64,000 bases of DNA from Saprospiraceae bacterium. GTDB lineage: Bacteria > Bacteroidota > Bacteroidia > Chitinophagales > Saprospiraceae. Positions 59,328-64,000 of the stretch are shown in pieces; the first letter of the stretch is position 1, and each line of letters opens with the position of its first letter. The stretch covers positions 59,725 to 123,724 of the forward strand of contig JAQXDE010000020.1 in the NCBI GenBank assembly GCA_029251525.1, read 5' to 3'. Under the pieces are notes generated by a model that was not told where the DNA came from, ran no database searches, and saw only the letters and a program-made list of their open reading frames with translations. The position numbers were made by a program, and so were the translations under genes.

Positions 59328-59738
59328 GTTTGCCTTCGGCGATTTACTTTTGCAATCATTTTTTAAAACTCAGGTTTTAAGCAGCGCAGGAAAAAAATGC
59401 TTAGCACCGTGCCGTTCTCGCATCCACGTTTTATTTTGCAATTATTCTTTGATTCACCGAATCAAGCAGTGCAGATTTTGCTCCCACTCCATTACTCTAG
59501 AAAGCTTTCTCTAAAGAGTTTTGAATTTTTTTCAACTGACTCTTTTGCCAATTGGAAGGAAAACGTTGACGGTTTCCTTTAGACCTTATTTAGTTTTGGT
59601 CACAATTTTTGTTTTGGTTTTTGAGTTTTGGCTGTGTTGCTAAAATTCAAAATGTGGAACTGTTCTAAAATGAAATATAGTCTTGATTTTTTTGCGAACT
59701 TTTTTTTATCAAGGAAAAAAAAGTGGAGTATCGAATGG
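59328..59738 (-). repeat. Intergenic repeat copy 2 (pfaA-pfaC spacer)
   Basis: Diverged duplicate of 52071-52433, same orientation, starting with GTTTGCCTTCGGCGA (59328-59342) and containing GCTAAAATTCAAAATGT (59639-59655) and AAGGAAAAAAAAGTGG near the end. It fills most of the 553-nt spacer between pfaA and pfaC; no gene is seen in it. Confidence 0.75.
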
Positions 59739-59807
59739 ACAACCATTTTTGATTTTAAAAAAATCGCTTCGCTCATTTTTTGCTGCCGACTAAAGTCAGC
59801 AGCAACG

Positions 59808-62341
59808 TTACCATTCTAATCCTTTTGATACTGTTACTGTTGCTCCTTCTGTTAACATGTAAACTTCTCCTTGGTCATCGTAAACTGTACATGTTGCTAT
59901 CATTTTAAAGTCACTTGACTCTTCAATTTTTACATTTACAAACAACTCTTTTCCCATAGGAATATCCTTGTATAGAATTGCAGAATCAGTTTGCAATGGA
60001 AGACTCTTCGCTCCATCATTATATTTTTGAACCCACACCACCATACCTTGATATTGGATGTCAGTAAAAAAAGTATTCACAGAAATAATTGGAAATTGAC
60101 CTTGTTCAGAAAGAGGTACATTAGGTGCTTTGCAAGACAAAACGATTTGATTATCTGTACAATCCAAAATCTGTCCGATGCCTCGGAAATATGTATCGTG
60201 AAAAAGCGAACCATCTTTGTAGAGAACTGCACCTTCCGTTGGAGTGTAAGTTCCACTAGTTTGATGATTGAATTTTGGAGCAGCAGGAATCTGTTTTTTA
60301 TGTTTTAAAATAACAGTTGCTTTGTAGTGGTAAGTTGGTAATTTTCCACCTTTACTCAAAACTGTAGTTTCAAAAATAATTTCAGATTCGTTCTTTTCGA
60401 TCTCTTTACATTCGATAATGTAATCCTCTTTTTGGTTTCCGTCGAAGACGATACCTTTAAAGAGCTTTGTATTTTTTACTTGAAAAACTTTAAAATCAGG
60501 ATAGATCTTTTCACAAGTTTGAGCCATCCATCCGCAAGCATTTACCACAGGTAAAACTGCATTGCCTTGAATCACATGGTGCATCAAAAATGGGTTATTT
60601 TTCAATTCAATTTTTCTGTGAATTTTATGTGTTCGTACTTCGCCGAGGTGACTAATCCCTGCAGGTAAAGTTCCTCCGATTATTACTTGAGGTTGACTTG
60701 AATATGCAGTATTCATTTCGTTTACCATCATGGCTGCACCACCTTCGCTATTCACTAAAGTAACACCTGCTGCTTCGAATTGCGCTTTCAATTCTCCGCT
60801 AACCATTCCGCTATCCCATGCTCCCCAATTGATGGCAGAGACATGAGTGTTTGGATGATTCTTTTTGAATAGGTGAGCTGCTTTGCTTAAGATTTCGTTG
60901 GCAATGGCGTAGTCAGTTTGACCGACATTTCCATAAAAACCAGCTACCGAAGAAAACAAAACTAAGTGATCTAAATTATGGATATCTACCGATTGGAAAA
61001 GGCTCAATAAACCATCTAATTTTACAGACAATACATTTTCAAAATCTGATTCAGATTTATCTTGAATGTATTTGTCAGCCAATCTTCCTGCTCCGTGAAC
61101 GACTCCTGTGATTTTTCCAAAACTTGTAACTACATTGTTAAGTTCAGATTTGAAACTTGCAGGATTAGTCACATCACCTTTAATATAAGCGACTTCTGCT
61201 CCGTGATTTTTGATTTGAGAAATAGTATCCTCAATCTCTTTTTTCGCAGCAATGTTTTTATAAATTTTCTTAACCGCTGGCAAACTTGGTTTCTCTCCAC
61301 GAACTTTAAAATCGTTCATGATCAATCGTTTTAATGCGCCTTCATCATCTTCATTTTTAGCATATTCAGGAACTTCAAAACTGAAATCTGAACGACCTAA
61401 AAGAATGAATTTACATTGGAATGCTTTTGCCATTTCGATGACACAAGTAGCAGTTACACCTTTAGCTCCACCACTCACTAAGAAAACTGAATCTTTTGTT
61501 ACGTTAGTTGTAATTGATTGGTTTTCAGTCAATTGTACTTTTGTTACACTAGTCGTGGCTCTTCCTTCCTCGGAGAAAGCTACCTCCATATTTCTCACAT
61601 TTGGATCATGTAATTCAGCGATAACTTGCGTTGCAATCACGTCTGAAGATAACTCAGGTTGGATGTCAACTGCTCTACAAAAAACTGGAGACCATTCTAA
61701 GTTTAGACATTTTATCAAACCAGTAATTCCACCTCCGACTACACTTACATTACCTCTTTTTCCTTGTCCTAATTTTCCATCCATTCGAGTGACGGTTACG
61801 AAATTAGCACGTTGAGTTTGACCTAAATCATTCAGAGGTTTTTGCAAATGTTTAGCTAAGAAAAACAATGTTTTTACCACTTGTCTTTCCGCTGGAAAGT
61901 GTTGGACAAAATTTCCATTTTGAAATTCGAAGTGAGGATGCAAGTGAATAAAACTTCCTACTTCACCATATTGAGTTCGAATTTTTTCAATAGCATTTTT
62001 TACCGCCTCATCAGAATGACTTTCTAAATCAATTCCATTAGTTGAAATTTTACTCGCTTGATTTGGTAAGTTTAAAGCAACTACTTTGTTGCCTTTTGTT
62101 TCCAATTGAGCAATCACTTTTGAAGTCAAATCCGACCCATCATTGGTAACCAATGCGACGTGCGTATTTGGCAAAGTGAATTCCAAATAATCAGGTTGAG
62201 GTAAATATTCTAGCCCAACTTCGCTTCGTTCCACACCATGGAAATCGGAAGTTATGATTATTGAACCGTTGCTAGTTGCAACAGGCTCAACAATTTTATT
62301 TTGCGTAACAGGCTTGGGCGCAACTGTTCCGCTTATGCCTT
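59808..62341 (-). CDS. pfaA: PfaA distal part (KR-DH), reached by -1 frameshift
   Basis: This frame lies -1 to the ACP-bearing frame and is open back through the junction. After SSKK it reads GISGTVAPKPVTQNK and on into the KR, without start codon until a GTG at 62232-62234. Domains: reductase-like N-part (about 62160-61500), KR with VFLVSGGAKGVTATC (near 61480), HGAGRLADKYIQ, and Ser/Tyr/Asn in FSSVAGFYGNVGQTDYAIANE (near 60935), then a PKS-type dehydratase with HVIQGNAVLP (HxxxGxxxxP, near 60570) and its second hotdog. KR and DH follow the ACPs in PfaA of myxobacteria and thraustochytrids, so this is the rest of PfaA. Expression could be by programmed frameshift, by the GTG, or the break is an artefact. 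Confidence 0.9.
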
Positions 62342-62345
62342 TTTT
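62303..62345 (-). promoter_or_regulatory. Candidate programmed -1 ribosomal frameshift signal
   Basis: On the transcript: heptamer A AAA AAG (62345 to 62339), in the phase X XXY YYZ of the ACP frame (codons TCA AAA AAG). Then a 6-nt spacer GCATAA whose UAA ends the 0 frame (62335-62333). Then a stem: GCGGAACAG (62332-62324) pairs with CTGTTACGC (62311-62303), 8 Watson-Crick pairs and one G-A mismatch, around a 12-nt loop. A -1 slip joins the ACP frame to the KR frame exactly. The same heptamer and spacing drive the dnaX frameshift in E. coli. One base more in the A run would also restore the frame, so error or mutation is not excluded. Confidence 0.65.
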
Positions 62346-64000
62346 GAGGAAACGTAATCAACGATTTCACCCAAAGTTCTTAACTCTGTTAATTCGTTAG
62401 GATTGATATCTCCCATGCTTGGATATTGCGAAGTTAATGCTCCGAAAATTTCCACTCTTTTGATAGAATCAATTCCTAAATCAGCTTCCATGTCCATTCC
62501 TAATTCTAACATTTCAGCAGGGTAACCAGTTTTTTCAGAAACCACTTCTAACAATGCTTTTTCTAATTCAGCATTATCCACTCCTCCTGTTGCTGGAGCC
62601 GCAACTGGTGCTGCTACAACCGCTGGAGTTGCTGCTGCATTATTTGCAACTGCATTTCCACCTTTAGCAGAAACATAATCTACGATTTCTCCAAGTGTTC
62701 TTAACTCAGTTAATTCGTTAGGATTGATGCCAGACATCTCAGGATATTGAGCAGTTAACGCTCCGAAGATTTCTACTCTTTTGATAGAATCAATTCCCAA
62801 ATCAGCTTCCATATCCATTCCTAATTCTAACATTTCTGATGGGTAACCCGTCTTTTCAGAAACAACTTCTAATAATGCAGCTTCTAATTTTGAAGTGTCG
62901 CCACCTGTATTTGGAGCTGCAACTGTTGGAGCAGGAGCAGGTGTGTTAATAGTTGTGATTGCTTCAGGAGTTGTCGTAGCTACTGCATTGTTTGCAACTG
63001 CATTTCCACCCTTAGCAGAAACGTAATCAACGATTTCACCAAGTGTTCTCAATTCAGTTAATTCGTTAGGATTGATACCAGACATTTCAGGATATTGAGC
63101 AGTTAATGCCCCGAAGATTTCCACTCTTTTGATAGAGTCAATTCCTAGATCAGCTTCCATATCCATTTCTAATTCTAACATTTCAGCAGGGTAACCCGTT
63201 TTTTCAGAAACCACTTCTAACAATGCTGCTTCTAATTTTGATGTGTCACTACTTTCTGTAGTTGGTGCTAGTACAGTTGGTGCAACGGCAACTGGAGCAG
63301 CTATATGTGTAGCAGTATGCGTTCCGTTTCCATTGCTACTTGCATTCCCGTTAGAGTAAACTGGAGTTTCGCTAACGATTGGTGCAACTTGAACTGGAGT
63401 AGGTTGAGCAACAACTTTTGCAACCGGTGCATTAGAAGTTGCAGCTATTTGTTGGTTCAATAAATTCAACAATTGTTGTGACTGTTGATTTTGGTCATTC
63501 ATGAATTTTTCAAAAATTGCTAATGACTTAGTTTGGTTGGTGTTAAAAGATTCCAACGCAGATTTGATGATTTCTAAAGCTTGCTTATTCATAATTTCTT
63601 CTTCTGATTCAATTTGATTAATAAATGAATTTGCCGCTGGCACCTCAACTATTTTTTCTACCTCAACTATTTTTTCAATAACTTTTTCTACAATTTTAGT
63701 TTGTCCACCTGATACTTGGAAGCCATTATCCATAACATCGGTATAAGCTTTTTTAGTTGGTGGAGATACATAATTATTACCGCTGATTTCTACATTCATT
63801 TTCGATTTGGCAGGAAGAGAAACCAAGTCTTTTTTGTAAGGATCAACATTATTTAATTGAACACCCAAAACTGATAATTGTGCAACTGCTTGTCTGAATT
63901 GTAAATCAGCGTCTTTTTTATCGTTAGCATTCATTGCGATTGCTGTGTGATCTTTTCCTTTCAAAATATTTTTAACCAAGTTGGTCAAAACACCTTTTGG
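62333..64000 (-). CDS. pfaA: PUFA synthase subunit PfaA, proximal part (MAT end and three ACPs; partial)
   Basis: The frame is open to the window edge; KS and most of the malonyl transferase lie beyond 64000. The first residues in view (TNLVKNILKGKDHTAIAMNA) are the end of an acyltransferase domain. A linker with Val/Glu/Lys repeats (KIVEKVIEKIVEVEKIVEV) and Gln/Asn-rich and Ala/Pro-rich stretches leads to three ACPs, each with the phosphopantetheine Ser in LGIDSIKRVEIFGAL (near 63139, 62790 and 62465). The 0 frame stops at 62333, directly after ACP3 (VSSKKA). Known bacterial PfaA proteins carry 4-9 ACPs and continue into KR, so this frame alone would make a truncated KS-MAT-ACP3 protein. Confidence 0.93.
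   Translation of the reverse strand, partial: PKGVLTNLVKNILKGKDHTAIAMNANDKKDADLQFRQAVAQLSVLGVQLNNVDPYKKDLVSLPAKSKMNVEISGNNYVSPPTKKAYTDVMDNGFQVSGGQTKIVEKVIEKIVEVEKIVEVPAANSFINQIESEEEIMNKQALEIIKSALESFNTNQTKSLAIFEKFMNDQNQQSQQLLNLLNQQIAATSNAPVAKVVAQPTPVQVAPIVSETPVYSNGNASSNGNGTHTATHIAAPVAVAPTVLAPTTESSDTSKLEAALLEVVSEKTGYPAEMLELEMDMEADLGIDSIKRVEIFGALTAQYPEMSGINPNELTELRTLGEIVDYVSAKGGNAVANNAVATTTPEAITTINTPAPAPTVAAPNTGGDTSKLEAALLEVVSEKTGYPSEMLELGMDMEADLGIDSIKRVEIFGALTAQYPEMSGINPNELTELRTLGEIVDYVSAKGGNAVANNAAATPAVVAAPVAAPATGGVDNAELEKALLEVVSEKTGYPAEMLELGMDMEADLGIDSIKRVEIFGALTSQYPSMGDINPNELTELRTLGEIVDYVSSKKA
62340..63243 (-). repeat. Three tandem acyl carrier protein repeats
   Basis: ACP units at about 63010-63243, 62664-62897 and 62340-62570, joined by Ala/Pro/Val/Thr linkers. 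The units are nearly identical at protein level: LLEVVSEKTGYP[AS]EMLEL, then L[EG]MDMEADLGIDSIKRVE. ACP1 has Glu and ACP2-3 have Gly at one site. The close likeness suggests recent duplication or gene conversion. Confidence 0.92.

Noticed and set aside
62235..62332. Treating the pfaA break as plain pseudogenisation
   Set aside because: Both sides remain fully open with intact motifs, pfaC and pfaD are intact, and the break falls exactly on a slippery heptamer followed by a hairpin; decay remains possible but is not the simplest reading.

Overview
The window reads as chromosome of a low-GC Bacteroidota, probably marine and Saprospiria-like. Support: secreted proteins with type IX secretion (T9SS) C-terminal signals, a PorP/SprF protein next to an OmpA/PD40 protein, several promoter boxes of the Bacteroidota form TAnnTTTG, almost no Shine-Dalgarno sites, and an HMG-CoA reductase (mevalonate route). 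The class-level placement is inference; no rRNA, tRNA, phage, CRISPR or insertion sequence was seen.

Layout. 1-9.2 kb: an edge-truncated reprolysin-type metalloprotease, thymidine kinase, a rhomboid protease, a cytoplasmic-looking subtilase with a SPOR tail, a serine-palmitoyltransferase-like PLP enzyme, a NUDIX hydrolase, a Cys-rich secreted protein and a decayed T9SS gene. 9.2-22 kb: a GT9 glycosyltransferase, PorP/SprF, OmpA-DUF1573, a lamin-tail T9SS protein, SlyD, PurN and a PD40/SPOR envelope protein. 22-31 kb: a CBM48-HhH fusion, ACC-deaminase/D-cysteine desulfhydrase, a 39-aa RiPP-leader-like peptide, a phosphopantetheinyl transferase, a dead DUF2157 gene, DUF2911, a 33-aa Lys-rich protein, HMG-CoA reductase and trehalase. 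31-50 kb: a 4-hydroxybutyryl-CoA dehydratase/HpaB-like enzyme with a frameshifted SMI1 gene behind it, aldose epimerase, amidohydrolase, a cysE-cysM pair, a prolyl oligopeptidase, DUF885 protein, sulfatase and lipoproteins.

50.3-64 kb (minus strand) is the standout: a polyunsaturated fatty acid (PUFA) synthase operon read pfaA-pfaC-pfaD. PfaA (its KS and most of its acyltransferase lie past the window edge) carries three ACPs, then KR and DH. PfaC is KS-CLF-AT-DH-DH, with the acyltransferase that other systems encode as PfaB built in. PfaD is the enoyl reductase. The Sfp-type transferase at 24.2 kb is a candidate activator of the ACPs.

The most unusual signal is inside pfaA. The reading frame ends just after ACP3 and continues without loss in the -1 frame into the KR-DH part. 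The junction is a canonical slippery heptamer A AAA AAG in the correct phase, a 6-nt spacer holding the UAA stop, and a hairpin of 8 base pairs with one mismatch and a 12-nt loop. This is the layout of a programmed -1 ribosomal frameshift like that of dnaX, and would make both KS-MAT-ACP3 and full-length PfaA from one gene. A one-base sequencing error or mutation in the A6 run is the main alternative. The two spacers flanking pfaC are also diverged duplicates of each other, each with an inverted repeat directly ahead of the next start codon.
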